Part shown: positions 56,482 to 64,000 of the stretch, in pieces
Position numbering within the stretch: position 1 is the first letter of the stretch
How the letters are laid out: each line of letters starts with the position of its first letter
Source: Colwellia psychrerythraea
GTDB taxonomy: Bacteria > Pseudomonadota > Gammaproteobacteria > Enterobacterales > Alteromonadaceae
NCBI RefSeq assembly: GCF_000764225.1
Contig: NZ_JQED01000037.1
Span: 177,238-241,237, forward strand
DNA: 64,000 nt
Direction: 5' to 3'
Notes under the pieces: model-generated
Databases searched by the model: none
Told to the model about the DNA's origin: nothing
The model's input: the letters and a program-made list of their open reading frames with translations, nothing else
Translations under genes and position numbers: made by a program

Positions 56482-56511
56482 ACGCGGCGCTTGGTTTTAT
56501 GAGTGCCGCGC
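56482..56511 (-). terminator. GC-rich hairpin between sdaA fragment and porin
   Basis: Stem CGCGGCGC/GTGCCGCG (one wobble) with a 12-nt loop, followed on neither side by a strong T run. It probably helps end the porin transcript or marks the sdaA upstream end. Confidence 0.5.
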
Positions 56512-56518
56512 TAATACT

Positions 56519-56568
56519 AAATTGATGATTTATCGATTAAACATATTGATTCAACCCATCATCAATTT
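56519..56568 (-). terminator. Hairpin just after the porin gene
   Basis: Perfect 10-bp stem AAATTGATGA/TCATCAATTT with a 30-nt loop, starting 3 bp past the porin stop codon. Confidence 0.6.
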
Positions 56569-56570
56569 GA

Positions 56571-57650
56571 TTAAAACTTATAATCGAAGTTGTACCGCAT
56601 GCCAACGGTTAGCTGATCGCTATCACTAACTGAAAGATTAACGTCATCATTGTCATATTCGTTATGTTGATACTCAATAAATAAACGGAAATCTTTGGTA
56701 CCTTGCCATTCAAGCGTTGTATTAAAGCGTGCAACATCTTTTGAATTGACTGCAGCTTGTTCATCATCAAGCTGTGATGCACCAAACAATAGCTTATACT
56801 GGCTATTGATTGCATAGGTTGCAACGACATCAATTGTCGTAATATCGCCACCGACAACATCGTGTTCAAGATCTAGATAAGCAGCAGCAAAATACCAGTC
56901 GCCAATACTTTTAGTTGCTGAAAAACCAAGGGTGTTTTTATCTGTACCATCAAAATCTTGTGTCAGATAAGCAAATGCGAGGCTATAATCACTCCCTGTA
57001 TAACTCACACCCGCGTTCACCAGATCGCTGCCTTCGTTTTGTTTATCTTCACCTGAAAACTGGGCTTCGCCTCGTATTTCAAAGTTACCAAAAGATTTGC
57101 GATAAGAGACGAGTTCTTGTTTACGAAAAACACTGACATCGTCATAGCCTAAAGGTGTATTAGTACGGTTAAAGATATCAACTGGTATACCTATAAGCGC
57201 ATAGTGCGTTGTTTCCTGCTTACCAATAGCTATTCGACCAAAGTCACCTTTTATGCCGACATACGCTTTGCGGGCGTCCCCAAAGTGAGCATCACCTTGG
57301 ATTTGAACCTTAAATTCACCTTTGGCAAAGCCGATCATGCCATTACTCAATTTATGCTCAGCAGCGAAGCCAATACGTGAAAGTGCATCGCCAACATCCC
57401 AATCATCGCTTTCATCCGTGCTAGTTACGCCAAAAGTAGGTCGCAGCGTGCCATAAAAGCTCATATCAGTATTCGACTCTTGCTCTTTTGTGGCTACCTT
57501 GCCTTGTTCTAGTTGCGCTAATCGTGTTTTAATTTCATTGAACTGGCGTTGTAATTCAGCTTCAGTTACCTCTTCAGCAGCCTGTACGGCGTAAACAGGT
57601 AATGCTAATGCTAAAGGAAGTAATACAGATTTTATTCTTGTCTTTTTCAT
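56571..57650 (-). CDS. Outer-membrane porin (general diffusion type)
   Basis: A 359-residue beta-barrel with a signal peptide (to about VQAA), a short coiled segment (LQRQFNEIKTRLAQLEQGK, about 28-47) and a 16-strand-type barrel pattern ending in YNFDYKF with C-terminal Phe, as needed for BAM insertion. It resembles gammaproteobacterial trimeric porins of the OmpC/OmpU kind. The N-terminal coiled coil is seen in some marine porins. It is divergent from the response regulator at 57935, and the conserved element at 57781 points toward the porin start. Confidence 0.9.
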   Translation of the reverse strand: MKKTRIKSVLLPLALALPVYAVQAAEEVTEAELQRQFNEIKTRLAQLEQGKVATKEQESNTDMSFYGTLRPTFGVTSTDESDDWDVGDALSRIGFAAEHKLSNGMIGFAKGEFKVQIQGDAHFGDARKAYVGIKGDFGRIAIGKQETTHYALIGIPVDIFNRTNTPLGYDDVSVFRKQELVSYRKSFGNFEIRGEAQFSGEDKQNEGSDLVNAGVSYTGSDYSLAFAYLTQDFDGTDKNTLGFSATKSIGDWYFAAAYLDLEHDVVGGDITTIDVVATYAINSQYKLLFGASQLDDEQAAVNSKDVARFNTTLEWQGTKDFRLFIEYQHNEYDNDDVNLSVSDSDQLTVGMRYNFDYKF

Positions 57651-57780
57651 GTTATTCCCTAGTACTTATTGTTGAGTTGTTATAATTATTCAAGAAGGCG
57701 AGGGCTGACTAAATGGAAACTGTGCCGTCAATCTTCCTGTTTTACTTGGTGGTTTATACACCAGCGAACAAAACACTAAC

Positions 57781-57829
57781 GGTACGATGTAAACCCACGA
57801 TAAATAACATGTGCAAAGTTGTAAACGAG
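57781..57829 (-). promoter_or_regulatory. Conserved 49-bp element in front of the porin
   Basis: Read on the minus strand it has GTTTACAACTTT, then ACATGTTATT, then GGGTTTACATC. Hand alignment with 62151-62199, without gaps, gives 37 of 49 identical bases. The two GTTTACA boxes are 32 bp apart in both. It lies about 130 bp before the porin start codon and about 106 bp before the regulator start. Confidence 0.7.
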
Positions 57830-57934
57830 GTATACCAAGGCATTTACAAGCGACTTTTGTCACTTGACGGGGTGAATTTTATCGATAGACTTAAGTAAAA
57901 TAATAAGAAGCAGAATAATTAGGGGACACTAATA

Positions 57935-58663
57935 ATGCTATCTGACACTAAGATTTTAATAGTTGATGACGATGAATTGACTCGTCAGGTTTTAAGTAGT
58001 TATTTTGAAAATGAAGGTTATGACGTTTTATGTGCAAAGACCGCCGAAGAGGCTGAAGAGTTATTAGCACTTGGTACCTTTGATCTTATTTTGCTTGATA
58101 TCAGAATGCCTGGTAAAGATGGTCTGACTTTAACCAGAGAGTTACGGGTTAACAATGAAGTAGGCATCATTTTAGTAACAGGAAGTCAGGATGAAGTTGA
58201 CCGTTTGATAGGACTCGAATGCGGTGCAGATGAATATGTAACCAAGCCTTTTAATCCTCGTGAAATATTAGCTAGAGCTAAAAACCTTATTCGTCGTGTC
58301 AGATTATGCCAACAAGTAAAATTGGCCGATAATGATGACTATATTCTCAAAGCATTTGATCGTTGGAAATTGAACCCTGTTAGGCGTCAACTCATCGATG
58401 AAGAACAAACCACAGTGCAACTAACTGAAGGTGAATTTCAATTATTGAAATGTCTAATGGATCATGTAGGGCAAATCATGACAAGGGACCAAATCCTCGA
58501 TCAGATCCGTAACCGAGAATGGGTACCAACAGATCGCACCGTTGATGTCTTAATCGGTCGATTGCGACGTAAACTGGGGGATGACTCTACCAATCCTCGT
58601 TTAATTTTGACAGTGCATGGTGCGGGTTATTTATTCACGCCTAAACTTGTGGATGTAGTATGA
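57935..58663 (+). CDS. OmpR/TorR-type response regulator
   Basis: A 242-residue regulator: receiver domain (DDD at 11-13, D55 in LLDIRMPG, K in VTKPFNP) and C-terminal winged helix (about 140-238; LTEGEFQLLKCLM, VDVLIGRLRRKL, GAGYLF) with the TorR/ArcA-like style of recognition region (PTDRTVDV). It overlaps the binding-protein gene by 4 nt (ATGA). With the following genes it forms a regulator/binding-protein/hybrid-kinase operon similar in arrangement to Tor systems. The 49-bp elements at 57781 and 62151 are its likely targets. Confidence 0.93.
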   Translation: MLSDTKILIVDDDELTRQVLSSYFENEGYDVLCAKTAEEAEELLALGTFDLILLDIRMPGKDGLTLTRELRVNNEVGIILVTGSQDEVDRLIGLECGADEYVTKPFNPREILARAKNLIRRVRLCQQVKLADNDDYILKAFDRWKLNPVRRQLIDEEQTTVQLTEGEFQLLKCLMDHVGQIMTRDQILDQIRNREWVPTDRTVDVLIGRLRRKLGDDSTNPRLILTVHGAGYLFTPKLVDVV

Positions 58664-59457
58664 AAGCATCTTGGTTAGCACCTATTTTTTTAATCCTAAG
58701 TGGCTTGATGCTGGTACTTCATCCATCTAAGGGCCAAGCAAAGGAGCTGATAGCATGTGGACATCCTTATTATCCTCCTGTTTCTTGGGTGCAACAAGAG
58801 CAACTAATTGGTGTAGCCCCAGCCGTCGTTAAGCTGATATTTGCTGAACTTGGCTACCAAGTTAGGTTAGATGTTGTAGGTAATTGGAAGCGCTGTTTGT
58901 CAGAAGTAAAAACTGGCCATGCCGATATTGTAGTAGCGGCTTATCGAATAGACAGCCGAGAACCTGATTTTGATTTTAGTGAACAACATATTGTTGACGA
59001 TCCCATTGGGATTTATGTCAATCCGAATAATAATAAAATTTATCATTCACTCAATGAGTTAAAAGGAAAAACGGTCGGCTTGCTATTTGGCGATAGTTTT
59101 GGCGATAGTTTAGATAAGTTTATCGATGAGCATAATCAGATAGAGTATGTTTCAGAAGGCCAACAGAATTTAAAAAAATTAGCGCAAGGACGCATTGATT
59201 TCATACCATTAGGTATTGTTAGTGGTAAATTACAAACTCAAAAATTTGGCTATAGCAAACAAATTATCGCTGCACCGTTTAAGTTAAAAACTGAGTACTA
59301 TTATTTAGCGTTAGGCTCCCACAGTGAGCTTAGTCGGCACCTACCTTACATTAACCAACGCTTAAATGAGTTGCATCAAAGTGGTAAAATTGAGCAGTTA
59401 GTCACTCAGTACAGCAAGACATACCTTGATTCATCAACCGAAGCGAATAAGCCGTGA
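58660..59457 (+). CDS. Periplasmic binding protein of the sensor operon (family 3)
   Basis: A 265-residue protein with a signal peptide (to about GQAKE) and the family 3 solute-binding fold ([47 protein letters not shown]). Its position between the response regulator (4-nt overlap) and the hybrid kinase (4-nt overlap) argues that it delivers a ligand signal to the kinase, as TorT does in TMAO sensing, and not to an ABC permease. The family differs from TorT, so this is an analogy of layout. Ligand unknown; an amino acid or methylamine-type solute would fit the nearby glyA and nhaC. Confidence 0.88.
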   Translation: MKASWLAPIFLILSGLMLVLHPSKGQAKELIACGHPYYPPVSWVQQEQLIGVAPAVVKLIFAELGYQVRLDVVGNWKRCLSEVKTGHADIVVAAYRIDSREPDFDFSEQHIVDDPIGIYVNPNNNKIYHSLNELKGKTVGLLFGDSFGDSLDKFIDEHNQIEYVSEGQQNLKKLAQGRIDFIPLGIVSGKLQTQKFGYSKQIIAAPFKLKTEYYYLALGSHSELSRHLPYINQRLNELHQSGKIEQLVTQYSKTYLDSSTEANKP

Positions 59458-61808
59458 ACTTTCCTAACATACTCGGCTTACGTCGTTTGATCCGTTACCC
59501 TAAAGATCACCCGTTAAGCTATCGTATGATGGTTTATACCACGCTTTATAGTTTTGTCTTTATTATGCTGTCGACTGCCGTTCAAATTACTTTAGATTAT
59601 CGTCGAGAAATGCGCAATATTGACCAACAAATTCAGTTGATTAGTACAAGCTATATTGCCAGTTTGGCACGTAGTATGTGGGATTTTGATCAAGCTCAAC
59701 TTGAACTACAGCTTAAGGGCATTAAGGCGCTGCCGGATATCGCAAGTCTTGAATTAACCGATCATACCGGTGAAACACTTATCCGTTTACCTGAGCACGT
59801 TATTAATGACAAGGTAATGAAATCAAGCTTTGATCTCAGTATTCCGAACAAACGCCTTAACAATGATATAAACAACAATAAACAAAGCAGTAGACGTCAA
59901 CTCGGCACGCTTATTATTGCCACAAACTTAACCACCATACATGCAAGGTTATGGCACACCGGCTTTAATATTTTACTCAATCAGACCTTGTTAGTTGTGC
60001 TTATCATGCTAGTGATCATGCTTATACTGCAACGACTGATCACTCGGCACCTAGAAAGTATGGCGGGGTATAGTAAAGCGATTGGTGACGGTGAACTTGA
60101 ATCTCCATTGACATTAAGCAGACGACAACCAAACTCTCCTGACGAATTGAACCAATTAGCCAATGCACTTAATGATATGCGACTGGCGATTCGTCATGAT
60201 ATTAATCGACGTGAAGAAGAGCAACAGGCATTACGATATAACCGTGACCAGTTGCAACAAATGGTCGAACGTCGAACCATGAGCTTACAACAAGCTAAAG
60301 AGGTCGCGGAAGAAGCGAACAAAGCCAAATCACAGTTTTTAGCAACTATGAGCCATGAAATTCGTACGCCAATGAATGGTATGCTTGGCATGATACAGCT
60401 ACTACAAAACAATGAGCTTACTAATCCCCAGGCTAATCGTGTGAAGATATTGCATGATTCAACAGAAGCTTTGCTTGAAACCTTTGATCACGTATTACAA
60501 TTTGCTCAATTGGAAGAGGGTGGTTATGTTAGCTCTGAGTCGTTTTTCTCGTTAGATGAGCTATTACATAATCTTATTAGTTTAATGCAGCCTAAAGCAG
60601 ATGAGAAACATTTGCATTTAAAACTTGATACACCCGTGGCGGGTGATTTTTATCATGATGCTGCCGGCAGTTTGCGTCAAATACTTACCAACCTATTAGC
60701 AAATGCTATTAAGTTTACCGATCAAGGTGAAATATTGCTTCGAGTCTCACAACTTGAACAAAGTGAGCATCATCACAGGTTGCGCTTTGCTATACAAGAT
60801 AGCGGCATTGGTATTGAGCCAGCATTGCAACAACATATATTTGAACGTTTTACTCAGGCTGATGAATCTATTACCCGTCGCTTTGGCGGAACGGGCTTAG
60901 GTCTATCTATTTGCCGTCAATTAAGTCAAGAAATGGGAGGACAGATTGGGGTAGAAAGTAAAGTAGGGCAAGGAAGTACCTTTTGGGTTGAAGTAAAACT
61001 CAAGGTGGCGAAAGCAAGTGAATTTAAAGCTAAAACGGCATTGCCAGCGTTACCAGCGTTGAAGATTTTATTAGTGGAAGATGTTGAGATCAATCAACAG
61101 GTAGTATTAGGCTTATTAGAGAAACACCAAGTTATACTTGCTGATAATGGCCATGATGCTATAGAAACAGCCAATCGAGAGACCTTCGATGTCATTTTGA
61201 TGGATATGCATTTACCCGGAATAAGCGGCTTAGATATCACTGCTGAAATACGAAAAAGTGCTAAATGCTGTAATTATAAAACGCCGATAATAGCCTTAAC
61301 CGCTAGTGTCCGTCCTGACGATATTCAAGACTATTTCAATGCAGGGTTACAAGATGTTGTCGCTAAACCTGTTAAGCAACAATTACTATTAGAAGCTATA
61401 GAGCGTGCGCTTGAACCACAAAAAAACATGCTACCCAAAGCGATTCAACCGATAGAGACAACCAGCGATACGCCGTTACTTGACTTGTCAATGATTGAAA
61501 CTCATCTACAGATTTTAGGCTCGGCTAAATTAGCAAAACTCATGAAAAGTTTTTGTAAAACACAACAACAACTTTGGCCAGCCTTAAAACAGAGTTTGGC
61601 GAGTGACGATCATTACGAGGTAGAACATCAAGCCCATGCGCTTGCCGGTGCTTGTGATATGCTCGGTTTTGTCAAAGCCAGTAATCTATTACGTGAACTC
61701 GAACAGAACGCTAAGAAGGGGAGTATTAAGCAAGTTTCACAACTGCTTTTACAACTAGACCCCGTTATGGAGCAGAGCTTAGCAAAGGCTGAAACCTTCT
61801 GTAACTGA
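59454..61808 (+). CDS. TorS-like hybrid histidine kinase
   Basis: A 784-residue tripartite kinase: TM1 about 25-47, a periplasmic domain of about 130 residues, TM2 about 172-192, HAMP, and a coiled linker. HisKA with H301 in [11 protein letters not shown] comes next, then HATPase ([19 protein letters not shown]), a receiver (D584 in ILMDMHLPG), and an HPt domain with H728 in HQAHALAG. Signal flow H-D-H-D to the regulator at 57935 is expected. The start is GTG overlapping the stop of the binding-protein gene (GTGA), which couples translation. Kinase, regulator and binding protein form one functional unit. Confidence 0.92.
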   Translation: MNFPNILGLRRLIRYPKDHPLSYRMMVYTTLYSFVFIMLSTAVQITLDYRREMRNIDQQIQLISTSYIASLARSMWDFDQAQLELQLKGIKALPDIASLELTDHTGETLIRLPEHVINDKVMKSSFDLSIPNKRLNNDINNNKQSSRRQLGTLIIATNLTTIHARLWHTGFNILLNQTLLVVLIMLVIMLILQRLITRHLESMAGYSKAIGDGELESPLTLSRRQPNSPDELNQLANALNDMRLAIRHDINRREEEQQALRYNRDQLQQMVERRTMSLQQAKEVAEEANKAKSQFLATMSHEIRTPMNGMLGMIQLLQNNELTNPQANRVKILHDSTEALLETFDHVLQFAQLEEGGYVSSESFFSLDELLHNLISLMQPKADEKHLHLKLDTPVAGDFYHDAAGSLRQILTNLLANAIKFTDQGEILLRVSQLEQSEHHHRLRFAIQDSGIGIEPALQQHIFERFTQADESITRRFGGTGLGLSICRQLSQEMGGQIGVESKVGQGSTFWVEVKLKVAKASEFKAKTALPALPALKILLVEDVEINQQVVLGLLEKHQVILADNGHDAIETANRETFDVILMDMHLPGISGLDITAEIRKSAKCCNYKTPIIALTASVRPDDIQDYFNAGLQDVVAKPVKQQLLLEAIERALEPQKNMLPKAIQPIETTSDTPLLDLSMIETHLQILGSAKLAKLMKSFCKTQQQLWPALKQSLASDDHYEVEHQAHALAGACDMLGFVKASNLLRELEQNAKKGSIKQVSQLLLQLDPVMEQSLAKAETFCN

Positions 61809-62150
61809 GCCTGTTAATCTTTCGTTTTTGTCCGCTAAAAATTCTGCGTCTACCTGCGCAGTATTTTAGCGGCGCCATCATCTTATCTACTGCGGATTCT
61901 TTACGCCACACTTTACTCAAAGCAGTATGTAAGTGTTCGTTCGTAATAAATACCGTATTTTAATACATAAAAAACCTTCAAAATTGATTTGTTGAGCTTA
62001 AAAATTTCCTCCAATTAGGCTTTTATCATCTTAAATCAGAAAAATTCAAAAAAGATCTCTGTTATGATTTTTTAAGTAAGAGTCATACTTACCAGTGCTT
62101 TTAGGCAAGTTTAATCAACTATTAGTTGTCCATGTAACACAGTCAAGAAT
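61809..62150. other. Intergenic region between hybrid kinase and nhaC
   Basis: No gene. It contains a long hairpin at 61832-61872 and AT-rich sequence leading to the conserved element at 62151. A short plus-strand open frame at 62095-62277 overlaps that element and is not considered a gene. Confidence 0.45.
61832..61872 (+). terminator. Long hairpin after the hybrid kinase gene
   Basis: Outer 9-bp stem CCGCTAAAA/TTTTAGCGG and inner 5-bp stem CTGCG/CGCAG separated by a small internal loop, with an 8-nt terminal loop. No T run follows. It lies 24 bp past the stop codon. Confidence 0.6.
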
Positions 62151-62199
62151 CCTGTTTACATCTTTATACATGTTATTAATTCTGAGTTTACATCTAGCC
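62151..62199 (+). promoter_or_regulatory. Conserved 49-bp element in front of nhaC
   Basis: CTGTTTACATCTTT, ACATGTTATT and GAGTTTACATCT, the boxes GTTTACATCT at 62154 and 62186 being 32 bp apart. The direct counterpart of 57781-57829, oriented toward nhaC, about 80 bp before its start codon. CTGTTTACAT is loosely like the TorR box CTGTTCATAT. Confidence 0.7.
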
Positions 62200-62280
62200 T
62201 TTAGTGTTATCAGGGTGGTGAGAAATAGTTCAAATTTTTGCATTGTTATTCACTACCTGATGACTCAACAGGAGTAAAAA

Positions 62281-63780
62281 ATGACTGAAAATAATAAAAT
62301 CAAACCCAGTTTCTTTATGGCAATACTGCCGATAATACTGACGCTGGCAATACTAGGCATTCAATTATTCTACTATGGCGATTTTACGCCTCATATTCCT
62401 CTCGCTATTGGAATCGCGATTACAGCCACTTTGGGATGGTTTCGTGGTTATCGCTGGGATGATATGGAAAAAGGAGTGATGCACGTTATACGTGTTGGCC
62501 TTCCATCAATTGCTATTCTAATGACCGTGGGTATGATCGTCGGCGTTTGGATTGCTTCTGGTACTGTACCAGCGCTTATATACTACGGATTGAAGATTTT
62601 AAATCCAGAAATATTTTTGGCTGCCGCTATGGTGTTATGTGCTGTAGTCTCTGTCTCTTTAGGTACTTCTTGGGGGACCACAGGTACCGTAGGTCTTGCC
62701 TTAATGGGCATTGGATCAGGCTTTGATATCCCAATGTATTGGACTGCAGGTGCTGTTGTATCAGGCGCTTTCTTTGGCGATAAAGTATCACCGCTATCAG
62801 ATACTACTAATTTAGCACCAGCTGTAACAAGTGTGAATTTGTTCGATCATATTCGCAACATGCTACCAACGACTGTACCTGCAATGATTATTGCGTTAAT
62901 CATCTATATATTTGTTGGATTTAATCTCATTGGTTCGAATGAAGTCGACTTTTCTAAAATCGAGGCCATTACTAATGGTCTAGATAGCAATTTCAATCTT
63001 TCTTTGTTCGTCCTACTACCACCACTATTAGTCATTGTACTAGCACTTAAAAGAATGCCGGCACTACCTTCATTGTTTGCGGGTGTTGCTGCTGGTGCTC
63101 TACTCGCTGTATTTGTTCAGGGCGCTTCAATACATGAAATATTCAATTTCATGCAATCAGGCTATAAAATTGATACCGGTGTGTCCGAAATCGATGGGCT
63201 ATTAAATCGCGGTGGTGTTCAATCTATGACCTGGGTTATTACGTTAGTTATCATTGCATTAGGCTTCGGTGGAGCACTAGAACGTACTAAATGCCTAGAG
63301 ACGATTATTGCTAAAATTCTTGGCAGTGTTAAGTCATTCTTTGGCTTACAAGCATCAGCTACCGGTGCTGCAGTAGCAACAAACCTTGTTGCTGGCGACC
63401 CTTATTTATCTATTGCATTACCGGGAAGAATGTTCGCCCCAGCTTATGTTAAGCAAGGTTACTCAAAACTAAACCTATCACGTGCAGTAGAAGAAGGTGG
63501 AACATTAATCTCTCCTTTGATTCCATGGAATGCAGGTGGCGCTTTTGTAATCACAGCATTAGGGCTAGGGATCAGTGACGGTAATATCGAAAACCTACTT
63601 TATATTCCATTAGCTTTTGCTTGCTGGTTATCCCCCTTAATAGGTTTGACTTATGCTGCACTTGGACGTTTCTCACCCAAAATGTCAGCGGAAGAGTTAG
63701 CGCAATATCAGCGCGAAGAAGAGGAAAGTACCTCTGAACAAAAAGTAGAAGTAAAAACAGGGACAGCTGTTACCGCATAG
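62281..63780 (+). CDS. nhaC: NhaC-family sodium/proton antiporter
   Basis: A 499-residue membrane protein with about eleven helices. NhaC-family signatures are VSLGTSWGTTGTVGLAL, GAFFGDKVSPLSDTTNLAP (the conserved motif of the family), and late ISPLIPWNAGG. The family exchanges sodium for protons; some members move organic solutes with sodium. The ribosome site AGGAG lies 7 nt before the ATG. The charged C-terminal tail is rich in Glu. With the upstream element and the following glyA it suggests a regulated solute/ion unit. A role in amino acid use is inference. Confidence 0.9.
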   Translation: MTENNKIKPSFFMAILPIILTLAILGIQLFYYGDFTPHIPLAIGIAITATLGWFRGYRWDDMEKGVMHVIRVGLPSIAILMTVGMIVGVWIASGTVPALIYYGLKILNPEIFLAAAMVLCAVVSVSLGTSWGTTGTVGLALMGIGSGFDIPMYWTAGAVVSGAFFGDKVSPLSDTTNLAPAVTSVNLFDHIRNMLPTTVPAMIIALIIYIFVGFNLIGSNEVDFSKIEAITNGLDSNFNLSLFVLLPPLLVIVLALKRMPALPSLFAGVAAGALLAVFVQGASIHEIFNFMQSGYKIDTGVSEIDGLLNRGGVQSMTWVITLVIIALGFGGALERTKCLETIIAKILGSVKSFFGLQASATGAAVATNLVAGDPYLSIALPGRMFAPAYVKQGYSKLNLSRAVEEGGTLISPLIPWNAGGAFVITALGLGISDGNIENLLYIPLAFACWLSPLIGLTYAALGRFSPKMSAEELAQYQREEEESTSEQKVEVKTGTAVTA

Positions 63781-63839
63781 TGAATGACGTCATTGTTACA
63801 TGAAGTAATTCGATGTGCCTTGACGTTAATAGAACAATT

Positions 63840-63861
63840 ACTGGCTTGTATTCAAGCCAGT
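63840..63861 (+). terminator. Hairpin between nhaC and glyA
   Basis: Perfect 9-bp stem ACTGGCTTG/CAAGCCAGT with loop TATT. No T run follows (ATCAATTT), so it may only weaken readthrough into glyA. Confidence 0.55.
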
Positions 63862-63918
63862 ATCAATTTAAACCCCAAACAAAAAAAACGACGGCAAATT
63901 GAGCCGCGGAGAAAGCAC

Positions 63919-64000
63919 ATGTTTTATAAAAATGATCAAATAGCCGGTTTCGACGACAGTATTTGGCAAGCCATGGGTCAAGAAGATAGCCGTCAACAAG
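63919..64000 (+). CDS. glyA: Serine hydroxymethyltransferase, N-terminal part (cut by window edge)
   Basis: The first 27 codons are visible (MFYKNDQIAGFDDSIWQAMG, then QEDSRQQ). They match the start of GlyA (D-x-x-L/IWQAMxQE-x-x-RQ), which converts serine and tetrahydrofolate to glycine and methylene-tetrahydrofolate. GGAGA lies 6 nt before the ATG at 63919. The N-terminus differs from the usual housekeeping start, so this could be a second, catabolic copy. The identification rests on a short stretch. It lies 138 bp downstream of nhaC with a weak hairpin between, so co-transcription is possible. Confidence 0.75.
   Translation, partial: MFYKNDQIAGFDDSIWQAMGQEDSRQQ

Noticed and set aside
57713..57898. 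61-codon plus-strand ORF ahead of the response regulator
   Set aside because: It overlaps the conserved 49-bp element and the porin promoter region, and lacks a ribosome site.
62095..62277. 60-codon plus-strand ORF before nhaC as a leader peptide
   Set aside because: It starts with TTG-like codons, has no ribosome site and spans the conserved operator element.
62000..62280. Glycine riboswitch upstream of nhaC/glyA
   Set aside because: The characteristic conserved aptamer core segments were not found on either strand.

Overview
The window looks like a chromosomal segment of a cold-marine gammaproteobacterium of the Colwellia/Alteromonadales type. This rests on the AT-rich base composition (judged by eye), recognisable gammaproteobacterial proteins (RadD, FadH, RsgA, HelD, BluB, GlyA), a dense set of two-component systems, and many short convergent or divergent transcription units separated by AT-rich gaps. 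No phage structural genes, transposases, rRNA or CRISPR arrays were seen. The genus call is an inference from protein recognition, not from a database search.

Layout, left to right. 1-4540: an unrecognised gene cut by the window edge, then radD (minus strand), then tRNA-Ser(UGA). The tRNA is followed by a tandem array of about 119-bp units, each carrying a tRNA-Ser 3' end plus an intrinsic terminator. Two more diverged copies flank radD. 4540-11930: two tandem paralogues with a degenerate metallo-beta-lactamase motif, an esterase-like protein with TPRs and a Thr at the nucleophile position, and a divergent OmpR-type response regulator/histidine kinase pair. A conserved block of about 96 bp lies in front of both the esterase and the MBL-like pair, which suggests that they form one regulon. 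12200-16310: a small lipoprotein, a membrane acyltransferase and a LytS/LytTR pair. 16800-25100: a DsbA-fold isomerase, a ceramidase-like membrane protein with a DCC thiol protein, an amber-interrupted remnant, rsgA, a DTW protein, a B12-binding radical SAM protein, and a large Big-domain lipoprotein.

25500-36400: a GST, a cassette of three small lipoproteins, a RarD-type permease, catalase, a second acyltransferase, a CadC-like membrane regulator, a secreted alpha-amylase and a TauE permease. 36420-43750: a TetR regulator divergent from fadH with paired palindromes between them, an ArsP-like permease divergent from an ArsR regulator with paired direct repeats between them, and an enlarged helicase IV that overlaps arsR. 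44160-49540: an FNR-like site, a NIT-domain histidine kinase, a NarL-type regulator and a chemoreceptor, which read as a nitrate/anaerobic sensing unit.

49700-64000: small metabolic genes (GNAT, Mpo1-like, TauE, quinol monooxygenase, VOC, cupin, a TonB-like C-terminal domain, bluB), a periplasmic binding protein, a truncated sdaA, a porin, a translationally coupled regulator/binding-protein/hybrid-kinase operon, an NhaC-family antiporter, and the start of glyA. A 49-bp element, identical at 37 positions by hand count, lies in front of both the porin and nhaC and points toward each. This links them to the adjacent TorR-like system. glyA and the sdaA remnant suggest that this end of the window concerns glycine/serine use.
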